DNA of 35,338 bases from Candidatus Avimicrobium faecavium (GCA_904419105.1 CAJFQR010000003.1:1-35338); one strand, 5' to 3'. Shown: positions 1-9,672, counted from the first letter of the stretch. Notes: generated by a model from the letters alone, not told the origin. Translations and numbers: made by a program.

Positions 1-264
1 CTCGTAGTTCTCGCCCTCGGCAGCCGCCTTCAGGTTCTCGGCGGTGGTGCCGATGCCCTTCTCCTCAGTGGCCAGTTTGAACCACATCTTGGCGTGCTCC
101 TTCTCGTTGTTGGCGGTCTCCTCGAAGATGGCCGCGATCTGGTTGAAGCCCTCAGCCTTCGCCTTGGAGGCAAAGTAGGTGTACTTGTTGCGGGCCTGGC
201 TCTCGCCGGCAAATGCTGCCCACAGATTGGCTTCGGTCTTGCTGCCCTTGAATTCCATTTTCAT
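1..264 (-). CDS. Rubrerythrin, N-terminal part (runs off the left edge)
   Basis: The first 88 residues of a rubrerythrin are visible, starting MKMEFKGSKTEANL. Rubrerythrins are cytoplasmic non-haem di-iron peroxidases that reduce hydrogen peroxide in anaerobes. Visible family marks are the first ferritin-like helix with the metal ligand Glu in AFAGESQARNKYTYFA and the next ligand region in FEETANNEKEHAKMWF. The second pair of di-iron ligands and any C-terminal rubredoxin domain lie outside the window, so the exact subtype is open. The start at 262-264 has a good ribosome binding site (AAAGGGG, 5 nt upstream). The gene is transcribed away from the methyltransferase at 451 and has its own promoter and a Fur/PerR-like palindrome just upstream, as expected for an oxidative-stress gene. 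Identification as a rubrerythrin is firm. Confidence 0.9.
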   Translation of the reverse strand, partial: MKMEFKGSKTEANLWAAFAGESQARNKYTYFASKAKAEGFNQIAAIFEETANNEKEHAKMWFKLATEEKGIGTTAENLKAAAEGENYE

Positions 265-280
265 ATACCCCTTTCAAAAA

Positions 281-295
281 TGAGAATGATTACTA
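281..295 (-). promoter_or_regulatory. Fur/PerR-like operator of the rubrerythrin gene
   Basis: TGAGAATGATTACTA matches the 7-1-7 Fur-family consensus TGATAATNATTATCA at 11 of 14 defined positions. It lies between the predicted transcription start and the ribosome binding site, so a bound repressor would block elongation or promoter clearance. Fur, PerR and Zur share this type of site; PerR is the natural candidate for a peroxidase, but the sequence alone does not decide. Confidence 0.5.
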
Positions 296-308
296 CTAAT
301 GTATCTTC

Positions 309-337
309 AGTATAGCATCACCGGCAAATAAAGTCAA
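309..337 (-). promoter_or_regulatory. Sigma-A promoter of rubrerythrin
   Basis: On the minus strand TTGACT (332-337) and TATACT (309-314) are separated by 17 bp. The predicted start is near 302, just before the operator at 281-295. Confidence 0.75.
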
Positions 338-381
338 CGGCTTTCCCCGTTTTTTTACAGAGTTCACAGCTTTTTCACCGC

Positions 382-410
382 TCTACAAAGCGGACGAAAT
401 GTGCTATACT
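382..410 (+). promoter_or_regulatory. Promoter of the methyltransferase gene
   Basis: TATACT (405-410) is preceded by TGC, making an extended -10, and by a weak -35 TCTACA (382-387) at 17 bp. It points toward the gene at 451. Confidence 0.6.
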
Positions 411-450
411 GAAAAGGTATCCAGATTTTCACCATCAGGAGGGTGACCCC

Positions 451-1623
451 ATGCTCGCACGCATCCAGCCGTTTTTTGATGACCGTTTCGTCTTTGCCAC
501 ACTGACCCAACGCAAAAAGGGCAGCACCGCCCCCTACAAAAAGGTCCAGGTGCGCCCGTTCCTCCAGTCCGGGGAGCTCTCGTTCCAGCTGACCTACGTC
601 TACGACAAAAAGGTCCTGCACGAAAACCTCACCCCGCCGGAGGCCGCCGAGGCGGTGGCCGGCCTGCTCACCACCACCTTTGACCAGGCCATCCTGCACA
701 CCACCGAACACGACTACCATCTGACCGCCTTCCACGGCCGGCTGAAGATCCGCACCCAGCCCCCGACCAAGGCCGACGGGCAGAACCTCTCCCACGACAA
801 GCGCAAGGCCTATGCCATCCCCGACGGAGAGCCCTGTGACTTTCTGATCCGCCTCGGCGTCATGAACGCCGACGGCCATGTTCTCAAGGCCCGCTACGAC
901 AAATTCCGCCAGATCAACAAGTATCTGGAGATCGTCGCCGACATCGTCGATGAGCTCCCCCGGGACCGGGTGATCCACATCGTCGCCTTCGGCTGCGGCA
1001 AGAGCTACCTCACCTTTGGGCTCTACTACTACCTGGTCAAGCAGCTCCATCTCAATGTCAAGATCATCGGTCTCGATCTCAAGGACGATGTGATCCGCTT
1101 CTGTGAGGAGGTGGCCCGGGAGCTTGAGTACGACGGCCTCACCTTCCTCACCGGCGACATCCAGAGCTACACCGCCGGCGAGCCCATCGATATGGTGGTT
1201 ACGCTGCACGCCTGCGATGTGGCCACCGACGCCGCCATCGTCCAGGCCATCGGCTGGGACTGCCGGGTGCTGCTCACCGTCCCCTGCTGCCAGCACGAGC
1301 TCTTCTCCAAGATCCGCAACGACCGCATGCACCTGCTCACCAAGCACGGCATCCTCAAGGAGCGGCTCTCCGCCCTGATCACCGACGCCATCCGCGGTCA
1401 ACTGCTGGAGGCCTGCGGCTATGATGTGGATGTGATGGAGTTCATCTCGATGGAGCACACCCCAAAGAACCTGATGATCCGCGCGGTGCGAAACGGTCAC
1501 CCCGACCGGAAAAAGTATGCCGAGTATCTCACCTTCGCGAAGGACTGGTCCATCCGGCCCTATCTCGAGGAGGAACTGGTGCGCATCGGCCGCATCCCCG
1601 CCCGCTCTCCGGAGGAGCGCTGA
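451..1623 (+). CDS. Class I SAM-dependent methyltransferase (Methyltransf_32-like)
   Basis: A 390-residue cytoplasmic protein with an N-terminal extension of about 170 residues followed by a Rossmann methyltransferase domain. The SAM-binding motif I is HIVAFGCGKSYLTFGLYYYL (about 176-195), motif II IIGLDLKDD (205-213), then LHACDVATD (252-260) and a VPCCQHEL motif (277-284). This combination is typical of the family that also contains eukaryotic METTL25/RRNAD1 proteins and is common in Firmicutes; the substrate is unknown, RNA being the usual guess. An alanine (A179) stands two residues before the GCG of motif I, where I would expect an acidic residue. The start is supported by AGGAGGG five bases upstream. 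It stands alone, with its own promoter and a terminator shared with aspS. Confidence 0.8.
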   Translation: MLARIQPFFDDRFVFATLTQRKKGSTAPYKKVQVRPFLQSGELSFQLTYVYDKKVLHENLTPPEAAEAVAGLLTTTFDQAILHTTEHDYHLTAFHGRLKIRTQPPTKADGQNLSHDKRKAYAIPDGEPCDFLIRLGVMNADGHVLKARYDKFRQINKYLEIVADIVDELPRDRVIHIVAFGCGKSYLTFGLYYYLVKQLHLNVKIIGLDLKDDVIRFCEEVARELEYDGLTFLTGDIQSYTAGEPIDMVVTLHACDVATDAAIVQAIGWDCRVLLTVPCCQHELFSKIRNDRMHLLTKHGILKERLSALITDAIRGQLLEACGYDVDVMEFISMEHTPKNLMIRAVRNGHPDRKKYAEYLTFAKDWSIRPYLEEELVRIGRIPARSPEER

Positions 1624-1640
1624 CCTCTTTTCAGCACATA

Positions 1641-1681
1641 AAAACCGGGTGCCCACAAGATGTGGACAACCCGGTTTTTTT
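1641..1681. terminator. Bidirectional terminator between the methyltransferase and aspS
   Basis: An outer stem ACCGGGT / ACCCGGT with an inner CCACA / TGTGG stem is flanked by A4 on the left and T6-7 on the right. It lies between two convergent genes; the T-run serves the plus-strand gene best. Confidence 0.75.
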
Positions 1682-1754
1682 CATCCTGCGGTCTTTTTCC
1701 AAAAGGCAGCGGGGATTTTTTGTTTATGCACAGGCGCAGGCTTTCGCCGGCTCC

Positions 1755-3530
<1,776 letters not shown>

Positions 3531-3590
3531 TTTTCTACACTCCTCTATCTCTGTCCCGTCTGCCGGGGTGTGTTTGGTTGATTTCTTCGC

Positions 3591-4904
3591 TCATTCGCCG
3601 TCCAGCTGAGCGTCCACAATCTCGTCGTAGAGGCGGTCGGCCTCCCGGCGCAGCAGCGCCTCCTCCAGCTCGGCAAACGGGACCTCCTGCTCCTCGCCGG
3701 TGTCCATATTCTTGAGCCGGGCGGCGCCGGCGGCCAGCTCGCTGTCGCCGATGACCATCGTATACCGTGCGCCGATCTTGTTGGCGTACTTCAACTGGGC
3801 CTTGAGGCTGCGCTCCATCAGGTCGGTTTCCGCCACAAAGCCCGCCTCCCGCAGGCTCTCCGCCAGCACGCTGCACCGCACCGAGGCCTCGGTGCCCAGC
3901 GGCACCAGACAGACGTCACAGCGGGGCTCCTCCGGCAGCGGGGCGCCGCAGGCCTCCATCACCAGCTTGATCCGCTCCAGCCCCATGCCAAAGCCCACCG
4001 CCGGCTGGCTCTGGCCGCCCATGAGTTCGATGAGTCCATCGTACCGGCCACCGCCGCAGACGGTACCCTGGGCGCCGATGGTCTCGGTCTTGAACTCGAA
4101 CACCGTCTTGGTGTAGTAGTCCAGTCCCCGGACGATGGTCGGGTCCACCTCGTAGGCGATGCCCATGGCCTCCAGCCGCTTTTTCAGCTCTTCAAAGTGA
4201 TCCCGGCACTCGTCGCAGAGGTAGTCCAGCACGATGGGGGCGTGCTCCGCCAGCTCGTGGCAGCGTTCCTCCTTGCAGTCGAGGATCCGCAGCGGGTTGC
4301 GCTCCAACCGCTCCTGGCAGGTGGGGCAGAGCTCATCATAGTGGGCGCCGAAGTAGTCCTTGAGCGCCTGCTGGAACTTGGGCCGGCAGTTGGGGCAGCC
4401 GATGGAGTTGATGAACAGCTTGATGCTCTCCACCCCAAGGGTGCGCAATGCCAGGTCCGCCAGCCCGATGACCTCGGCGTCGGCGGCGGAGCTCTTCGCG
4501 CCGAACAGCTCGACGCCGAACTGGTGGAACTCCCGATACCGTCCGGCCTGTGCCTTCTCATAGCGGAAACAGGGGGTGATGTAGCTCAGCTTCACCGGCA
4601 GGGCCTCGGCCAGCAGCCCCCGCTCCAGCGCCGCCCGGACGGCACCGGCAGTGCCCTCGGGCTTCAGCGTGATGGAGCGCCCCTTTTTGTCCTCAAAGGT
4701 GTACATCTCCTTCTGGACCACATCGGTGGTGTCCCCCACCGACCTCACGAACAGTTCGGTGTGCTCAAAGGTCGGGGTACGGATCTCCCCAAAGCCGTGC
4801 AGCTCACCGATGTGCATCAGCGTATCCTCAATATACCGCATCTTGGCGCTCTCCGCCGGCACAAAGTCCTGGGTGCCCCGGGGGGCCTTGGTGATCAATG
4901 CCAT
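3591..4904 (-). CDS. hisS: Histidyl-tRNA synthetase
   Basis: A 437-residue class II synthetase that charges tRNA-His in the cytoplasm. N-terminal KAPRGTQDFVP is characteristic; motif 2 is CFRYEKAQAGRYREFHQFG; the histidine-specific signature is VRGLDYYTKTVFEF; motif 3 is VGFGMGLERIKLV; the C-terminal anticodon-binding domain starts at about residue 335. An insertion with paired cysteines (CPNCRPKF, CPTCQERL, CDECRDHF) looks zinc-binding, as seen in many Firmicutes HisRS. The start at 4902-4904 follows AAGGAAG. It is first in the hisS-aspS operon and is preceded by a T-box riboswitch. Confidence 0.97.
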   Translation of the reverse strand: MALITKAPRGTQDFVPAESAKMRYIEDTLMHIGELHGFGEIRTPTFEHTELFVRSVGDTTDVVQKEMYTFEDKKGRSITLKPEGTAGAVRAALERGLLAEALPVKLSYITPCFRYEKAQAGRYREFHQFGVELFGAKSSAADAEVIGLADLALRTLGVESIKLFINSIGCPNCRPKFQQALKDYFGAHYDELCPTCQERLERNPLRILDCKEERCHELAEHAPIVLDYLCDECRDHFEELKKRLEAMGIAYEVDPTIVRGLDYYTKTVFEFKTETIGAQGTVCGGGRYDGLIELMGGQSQPAVGFGMGLERIKLVMEACGAPLPEEPRCDVCLVPLGTEASVRCSVLAESLREAGFVAETDLMERSLKAQLKYANKIGARYTMVIGDSELAAGAARLKNMDTGEEQEVPFAELEEALLRREADRLYDEIVDAQLDGE

Positions 4905-4983
4905 TTGCTACCATCTTCCTTCCGTTGTGTGATATCCGGCCGTTTCCACTGAAAAACGGCCCGCTGCATTCGCTTTTTTATTA

Positions 4984-5037
4984 TAACAAAAACTCCGCCT
5001 CCTTGCCACCGGCTGCCGCCGGGGACAAGGGACGGAG
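4984..5037 (-). terminator. T-box terminator hairpin before hisS
   Basis: On the minus strand the arms CTCCGTCCCTTG and CAAGGAGGCGGAG form a long stem (4993-5037) followed by TTTTTGTTATAA. It is mutually exclusive with the T-box antiterminator. Confidence 0.85.
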
Positions 5038-5256
5038 AAAAAACCGTGGTGCCACCCTTGTTGAGCCGCTCACGCGGCCCCACTTGTTGCCCTTTAACGC
5101 AGGGATACGCGTCCGCTTCACCGGTGGTGCGCGGGCGGGCTGAACGGGTGTCCTTCCCTCCGGGGGTGCTGCGCCGGGCCGCTCTCAGCCGCGGCGGCCC
5201 GTCTCTGTGCGCGTCCCGGAGCTACTGCTCCCGTATAAACGCCTCTATTTGTATCA
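4984..5256 (-). promoter_or_regulatory. T-box riboswitch upstream of hisS-aspS, predicted tRNA-Asp specific
   Basis: The T-box sequence AGGGTGGCACCACGG lies at 5044-5058 on the minus strand and is followed by a GC-rich terminator. Stem I is recognisable: the AGTA S-turn element (5223-5226), a GCTCC/GGAG helix above it, and a 3' specifier loop reading GGAAG-GAC-A (GAC at 5150-5152) closed by CGGG/CCCG. The codon GAC is Asp. The antiterminator bulge is UGGC, which pairs with a tRNA ending GCCA, that is a G73 discriminator as in tRNA-Asp; bacterial tRNA-His has C73 and would need UGGG. CAC (His) also occurs, shifted two bases, but its last base falls in the closing helix. A possible extended -10 for the leader (TGA TACAAA) is at 5248-5256. 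The class is certain; the tRNA identity is inferred. Confidence 0.9.
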
Positions 5257-5268
5257 TTCGGCCCGGAC

Positions 5269-5293
5269 CCTCAGCGGAGATTGTCCGCTGAGG
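5269..5293 (-). other. Perfect 10-bp hairpin between mgsA and the T-box leader
   Basis: CCTCAGCGGA and TCCGCTGAGG are separated by 5 bases, starting 5 bases after the mgsA stop codon. No T-run follows in either direction, so it is not a standard intrinsic terminator. It may protect the mgsA mRNA 3' end or act as a weak terminator. Confidence 0.5.
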
Positions 5294-5297
5294 CCGG

Positions 5298-5702
5298 TCA
5301 CCTGCTTGGGTTGACGATGTCACGCCAGTCCAAGTCGCCACGCTCCAGAGCATGAATCAATGCCTCGGCGGTGGCGATGTTGGTCGCCACCGGGATGTTG
5401 TGTACATCACAGAGCCGGAGCAGGTCAGCGCCGTTCTGCTCGGCGGGACGCGGAGTGATCGGGTCCCGGAAGAAGAGCAGCAGATCGATCTCGTTGCAGG
5501 CGATGCGGGAGGCAATCTGCTGATCCCCGCCGTGTGCGCCGCTCAGAAATCGGAAAATCTCCAGCCCAGTGGCCTCCGCCACCATCTTGCCGGTCGTACC
5601 GGTCGCGCAGAGATTGTGGTGAGAGAGGATGCCGCTGTACGCAATACAAAACTGCACCATCAATTCTTTTTTGGAATCATGGGCCATCAGCGCGATGTTC
5701 AT
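5298..5702 (-). CDS. mgsA: Methylglyoxal synthase
   Basis: A 134-residue cytoplasmic enzyme that converts dihydroxyacetone phosphate to methylglyoxal and phosphate, a bypass of lower glycolysis when phosphate is short. Length and motifs are standard: N-terminal [12 protein letters not shown], the phosphate-binding TGTTGKM (34-40), [12 protein letters not shown] with the catalytic Asp (D60, equivalent to Asp71 of the E. coli enzyme), and LLLFFRDPI. The start is preceded by AGGAGGT. It lies upstream of the T-box leader on the same strand, and its upstream region is AT-rich. Confidence 0.95.
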   Translation of the reverse strand: MNIALMAHDSKKELMVQFCIAYSGILSHHNLCATGTTGKMVAEATGLEIFRFLSGAHGGDQQIASRIACNEIDLLLFFRDPITPRPAEQNGADLLRLCDVHNIPVATNIATAEALIHALERGDLDWRDIVNPSR

Positions 5703-5971
5703 TCCTTCTCAACCTCCTGTCAAAATATCGCACGATTTTATATACAAATTAAACAAATATCGTGCCGGGGCACTATACCTCGATATACATTCTATCACAC
5801 AATCCTCTCCGGCACAAGTATTCTTCGGAGAAAAAGGACAAAAAGTCGAGATTTTTTCACGCAATTTCCGCCGGACTGTCCAAAAGAGGGCGGAAACTCC
5901 GCCCTCCTGTGGGAAAACGACGCATATTATTTTACTGCATCGAACGCATCTTGTCAATGCCCGGGCCGCGG
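5703..5971 (-). other. AT-rich intergenic region, probable mgsA promoter area
   Basis: No gene is visible. Bases 5715-5880 are much richer in A+T than the neighbourhood. Several partial boxes occur on the minus strand (TTGTGT near 5800, TATAGT near 5778, TATATAAAAT near 5738), but no pair has clean spacing, so I cannot assign the mgsA promoter exactly. The mrdA terminator is at 5881-5906. Confidence 0.4.
5881..5906 (-). terminator. Terminator of the mreBCD-mrdA operon
   Basis: A perfect 9-bp stem GAGGGCGGA / TCCGCCCTC with a 3-base loop is followed on the minus strand by TTTTG. It lies about 65 bp after the mrdA stop. Confidence 0.7.
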
Positions 5972-8131
5972 TCAGGGCAGCAGCGTGCCCGACTGGGTGG
6001 GCTCCTCGGCGGTGACATCGGAGGAGAAATAGGCATCCAGGATAGCCCGGGCCACCGGCGCGCCGGTGTAGCCGTGCCAGCCCTGCTCGATCACCACCGA
6101 AATGGCGATCTGCGGATCGTCTGCCGGTGCAAAGCAGATAAAGGTGGAGTTGGGCAGATCGGCGGTCTCCGGAGTACCGGTCTTGGAGGCCACATCCACC
6201 GGATAGCTGCCAAAATAGTAGGCGGCGGTGCCCACCCGGGAAGCCTCTACCATGCCCTGGATGATCGGGTCGAACACCGACGGGTCGTAGGGGCTCTCCT
6301 GGAGCACCTCGGTCTCATGCTCGTAGAGGGTCTGGGTCATGCTGTCGTCCTTGATCTCCTTGAGGATGGTCACCTTGTTCTGGGTACCGCGGTTGGCGAT
6401 GTTCATCGCGTAAGCCGCCAGCTGAAGCGGGGTATAGCGGTTAAACCGCTGCCCGATGGAGGACTGGAGCACATCGCCGTAGTACCAGCCCTCACCGGCA
6501 GCCTCGGCGGCGGCAGGAGTGGAGATGGTGCCGGGGTTGGTCCAGAGCTCAAAGCCGTTGTCCTGGCCCAGTCCCAGCGAGATGGCCGACTGCTCGATGG
6601 CGTCGATGCCCACCCGGCGCCCGACATCGTAGAAGAAGATGTTGCAGGATACCCGCAGCGCGTCCACCACCGTCTCGACGCCGTGGTAGCCCAGACAGGT
6701 CGGGGTGAAGGCCGCCGCCCCATACTCGGACACATAGTAGTTGTACACCTGTGTGCACGTGACGGTGCTGGCGGCGTCGATGACGCCGCCAGCCAGGCCG
6801 GCCAGCGCCACCACCGGCTTGAAGATGGAGCCGGGAGTGTAGGTCTCCAGCAGCGCCCGGTTGCGCAGCGGCCGGTTTTCGTCGGCGGAGAGGGCGGCGT
6901 AGTTCTCCGAGAGGGTGTTCGGGTCATAGGTCGGGTAGCTGGCCAGCACCAGTACCTCGCCGGTCTTGATGTCGATGGCGCAGACGGCACCGGCGTTCGC
7001 CTCACGGCCCTGCCCGGCGGCGGCATTCTCATTCAGGTAGTGGATCTGGTCCACCAGCGCCTGCTCCGCCACCGTCTGCAGTCGATTGTCCAGCGTGAGC
7101 ATCACCGTATTGCCCGCCTGAGGCTCCACAGAGATCTCGGTATCGGTAACCTCGCCGTCCTCGTTGACATACACCAGCCGCTCGCCGTCCTCTCCCCGCA
7201 GCTCGCTCTCATAGAGCTGCTCCAGGCCGTCCTGGCCGATGATGTCGTCCAGCGAATACTCAATGCCCTGTTCTTCAAACTCGGCGATGTTCGCCTCGGT
7301 AAGCGGCCCCACATGTCCGAGGATGTGGGCGGCCATCGATCCGTTGGGGTAGGAGCGGGTGGTGCCCTGCTCCACTGTGACGCCGGGAGAGGTCAGACTT
7401 CCTTCGGAGATGATGGTGGCGGTGGAGGTGGAGATGTCCTCGGCAAAGACATAGGGGGTGGACAGATTGAAGCCCCGGCGCTCCATCGTGTAGAGCACTC
7501 CGGCGAGTTTGCGCTGCTCCTCGGCGGTATAGGTGCGCGCCGGTGCGGCCTCCTCAGCGGGAGCCTCTTCCTCCTCCCCGCCGAACAGCCCGGTGATAAC
7601 CCCGAGCACCCGGTCCACCAGCCCGCCGCCGGCTGCGGCGGTACTCTGGGAGCTCGGATCATTGTCCAGACCGAACCGGTCCAGCAGCCAGTGCATGACC
7701 TCATCGGCGTCGGCATAGTCGTTGACCCCAGCGAAGGACTTCAGCGCCGCCACCTCGGCGTCAGTGCCTGTGAAGGTGTAGGGTTCGCTCTCCGAGATGG
7801 GCAGCTCGTCGATCCACTCCTCTCCGCTGCGCTCAAGCAGCGCCATCAGGTCGAGGATGGTTTCGTTCTGGGTCTCGGTGGGCAGGAAAGCCCGGTCCAG
7901 CACGATGTTCATACTCACCCGGTTGGTAACGATCGGATTGCCGTAGCGGTCGGTGATTTGGCCTCTGGCTGCGGAGACCGTCTGGGTGCGCACGGTACCC
8001 TTGTAGATCTGGCTTTCGTATTCGTCCCCCTGGATCAGCTGCATCTGCATCAGCCGCCCGATATAAAAGACCAGCACCGCCGCGAAGACCAGCACCAGCA
8101 CATTGTCACGTTTTTTGAGAAAAGAAGGCAT
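5972..8131 (-). CDS. mrdA: Penicillin-binding protein 2, elongasome transpeptidase
   Basis: A 719-residue class B PBP, the D,D-transpeptidase that cross-links lateral-wall peptidoglycan with RodA and MreBCD. It has a cytoplasmic N-terminus and one membrane anchor (about 10-30), the dimerisation domain with ARGQITDRYGNPI (55-67), and the transpeptidase domain with SxxK at TPGSIFKP (Ser435, Lys438), SxN at SCN (495-497) and KTG at 650-652. Between about residues 155 and 205 the dimerisation region carries an acidic low-complexity insert (EEEEAPAEEAAPA). The start follows TAGGAG. It is last in mreB-mreC-mreD-mrdA, 13 bp after mreD. Gene order makes PBP2 far more likely than another class B PBP. 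Confidence 0.93.
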   Translation of the reverse strand: MPSFLKKRDNVLVLVFAAVLVFYIGRLMQMQLIQGDEYESQIYKGTVRTQTVSAARGQITDRYGNPIVTNRVSMNIVLDRAFLPTETQNETILDLMALLERSGEEWIDELPISESEPYTFTGTDAEVAALKSFAGVNDYADADEVMHWLLDRFGLDNDPSSQSTAAAGGGLVDRVLGVITGLFGGEEEEAPAEEAAPARTYTAEEQRKLAGVLYTMERRGFNLSTPYVFAEDISTSTATIISEGSLTSPGVTVEQGTTRSYPNGSMAAHILGHVGPLTEANIAEFEEQGIEYSLDDIIGQDGLEQLYESELRGEDGERLVYVNEDGEVTDTEISVEPQAGNTVMLTLDNRLQTVAEQALVDQIHYLNENAAAGQGREANAGAVCAIDIKTGEVLVLASYPTYDPNTLSENYAALSADENRPLRNRALLETYTPGSIFKPVVALAGLAGGVIDAASTVTCTQVYNYYVSEYGAAAFTPTCLGYHGVETVVDALRVSCNIFFYDVGRRVGIDAIEQSAISLGLGQDNGFELWTNPGTISTPAAAEAAGEGWYYGDVLQSSIGQRFNRYTPLQLAAYAMNIANRGTQNKVTILKEIKDDSMTQTLYEHETEVLQESPYDPSVFDPIIQGMVEASRVGTAAYYFGSYPVDVASKTGTPETADLPNSTFICFAPADDPQIAISVVIEQGWHGYTGAPVARAILDAYFSSDVTAEEPTQSGTLLP

Positions 8132-8144
8132 TGGGCAGCTCCTA

Positions 8145-8696
8145 TCAGATCGTCCCGGTCAGACGTTCGAACCGCTCGTACAGCGCCCGTTCTCCGAGCC
8201 AGAACAGCGGCGTCAGCGCCGAGGTGCAGGCCATCCGCGGCAGCAGCTGGAACACCAGCACCCGCCAGTTTCCCGGATAGCCATACAGCAGGTAGTAAAA
8301 CAGATACTCCACCAGGGTCATCGCCCCGAGGTAGCACACCGCCGTCAAAAAGGCGGTCTTGTAGTCGTTTTTCATCAGATAGATGACGCCAAGCCCCACC
8401 GCCGCGCAGGCGAGGAAGAGGGTCAGCGTGTAAAAGCCGTAGAAGGTATTGGCCGCCAGGTCGCACAGCATTCCGCCAAAGGCCCCGTACAGCGCCCCGA
8501 CAAACTCCCCCTCGAACATGGCGATGGCCAGCACCGCCGGGATCACCAGAAAAGGTTTGACCCCGAAGATCTCCAGAAAGCCCGGCGTGTTCTGCAGGAT
8601 GTAGCACAGCAGCACGAGGCCGGCGTAGAGCAGATATTTTCCGGCCAGCAGCGCGTGCCGGCGTGTCTGGGTAGATCCCCATTTTTTCTCAGTCAA
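8145..8696 (-). CDS. mreD: Rod shape-determining protein MreD
   Basis: An integral membrane protein of the elongasome that links MreC to the wall synthesis machinery. The sequence is very hydrophobic with about five membrane segments (for example GKYLLYAGLVLLCYILQ and ALYGAFGGMLCDLAANTF), and sits directly after mreC, as is usual. I chose the TTG at 8694-8696 (183 residues), which overlaps the mreC stop by 8 bases and has AGGGGG about 8 bases upstream; this gives translational coupling. A longer version from a TTG at 8718-8720 (191 residues) has no ribosome binding site. Confidence 0.85.
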   Translation of the reverse strand: MTEKKWGSTQTRRHALLAGKYLLYAGLVLLCYILQNTPGFLEIFGVKPFLVIPAVLAIAMFEGEFVGALYGAFGGMLCDLAANTFYGFYTLTLFLACAAVGLGVIYLMKNDYKTAFLTAVCYLGAMTLVEYLFYYLLYGYPGNWRVLVFQLLPRMACTSALTPLFWLGERALYERFERLTGTI

Positions 8697-9543
8697 AGGC
8701 CTGTTCCCCCTGTCCCGCAAAGGAGGTGATCACCAGCACATCCTTCACCGCCGGAATATCGGCCAGCGGCTCGATGACAGCGTACATCCCCATACCGGAG
8801 GAGTCGGTGCCGATCTCCACCACCTCTCCGATGGCAATGTCCCGGGGATAGGTGCCGCCGTAGCCGGTGGTGTAGATCAGATCTCCCTGGCTGACGCCGC
8901 TGTCCCGGGGCAGCATATTCAGCCGCAACCGTCCGTCGGCGGCCAGGGTGATGTCGCCGCCGGTGGTGCCGATGTCCCGGGTGCGGATGTCATAGGCTCC
9001 CGCCTCCACCGTAACATCAAGGATAGTGAGCACCTTGGCGTAGTTCGGGCCCACCTCGCTCACCAGGCCCACCAGCCCTTCGGAGGTGATTACCGGGTCG
9101 TATTTTTCCACGCCGGCGTTCTCCCCGGCGTCAATGGCAAAGGAGTAAAACCGCTCGGACGCATCCCGGCCCACCACCGACCCGCTGACGAAGGTGAAGT
9201 CGCTGTGTTCCTCCTTGATCTCCAGGTACTCCCGCAGCTGTTCGTTCTCCCGGCGGTAGCGCTCCAGCTCCGCCACCTGCTGGGTGAGGATGCGTACCCG
9301 CTCCTCCAGCTCGGCATTTTCCTGCTCAAGCTCACCGGCCTGAAACAGATGCCGGAAGGCCCCTCCCACCGTCTCGGAGATGCCCGCCGTCACCGACGAG
9401 ATCGGTGTCGTAATGGCCGAAAGCACCCGGGAGGTAATGGGGGTAAGCCCGCCGGACATGGTGGCCCGCAGCATGAACGCCGCAAGCAATATGAACACCG
9501 CCGCCAAGATCTTGAATTTTGCGCTCTTAAAGAAATCCCGCAC
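8689..9543 (-). CDS. mreC: Rod shape-determining protein MreC
   Basis: A 284-residue bitopic protein that scaffolds the elongasome outside the membrane and activates PBP2. It has a short cytoplasmic N-terminus, one membrane segment (FKILAAVFILLAAFML), a coiled coil (about 75-115, rich in E, L, Q and R) and the beta-rich MreC domain with VVGRDASERFYSFAIDAG and VSQGDLIYTTGYGGTYPRDI. The start is GTG at 9541-9543, chosen because AAGGAGGTG lies 5 bases upstream; an open frame continues upstream to 9618 but would begin inside the hairpin after mreB and has no ribosome binding site. Confidence 0.95.
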   Translation of the reverse strand: MRDFFKSAKFKILAAVFILLAAFMLRATMSGGLTPITSRVLSAITTPISSVTAGISETVGGAFRHLFQAGELEQENAELEERVRILTQQVAELERYRRENEQLREYLEIKEEHSDFTFVSGSVVGRDASERFYSFAIDAGENAGVEKYDPVITSEGLVGLVSEVGPNYAKVLTILDVTVEAGAYDIRTRDIGTTGGDITLAADGRLRLNMLPRDSGVSQGDLIYTTGYGGTYPRDIAIGEVVEIGTDSSGMGMYAVIEPLADIPAVKDVLVITSFAGQGEQAFD

Positions 9544-9609
9544 GCCTGCACCTCCTTCCGCCTGGGGACAATCCCTACTGTGAATTTGTGCCAAAAAGCC
9601 CCGGATAAA

Positions 9610-9647
9610 ACAAAACACTACTTCGCTTTGCCAAAATAGTGTTTTGT
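9610..9647 (-). terminator. Hairpin between mreB and mreC, likely partial terminator
   Basis: ACAAAACACTA and TAGTGTTTTGT form a perfect 11-bp stem around a 16-base loop; on the minus strand the stem runs into TTTTAT. It lies 26 bp after mreB and 67 bp before mreC, so it would lower mreCD-mrdA expression relative to mreB. Confidence 0.6.
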
Positions 9648-9672
9648 CTCATCTTCAGTTGATCCGGACGCC

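Noticed and set aside
5148-5150. His codon CAC as the T-box specifier
   Set aside because: Its third base falls in the closing helix and the UGGC bulge does not fit a C73 tRNA-His; kept only as a dual-reading alternative.
5762-8386. Open frame of 874 codons opposite mrdA
   Set aside because: Low-complexity, Gly/His/Val-rich antisense translation; mrdA has all catalytic motifs.
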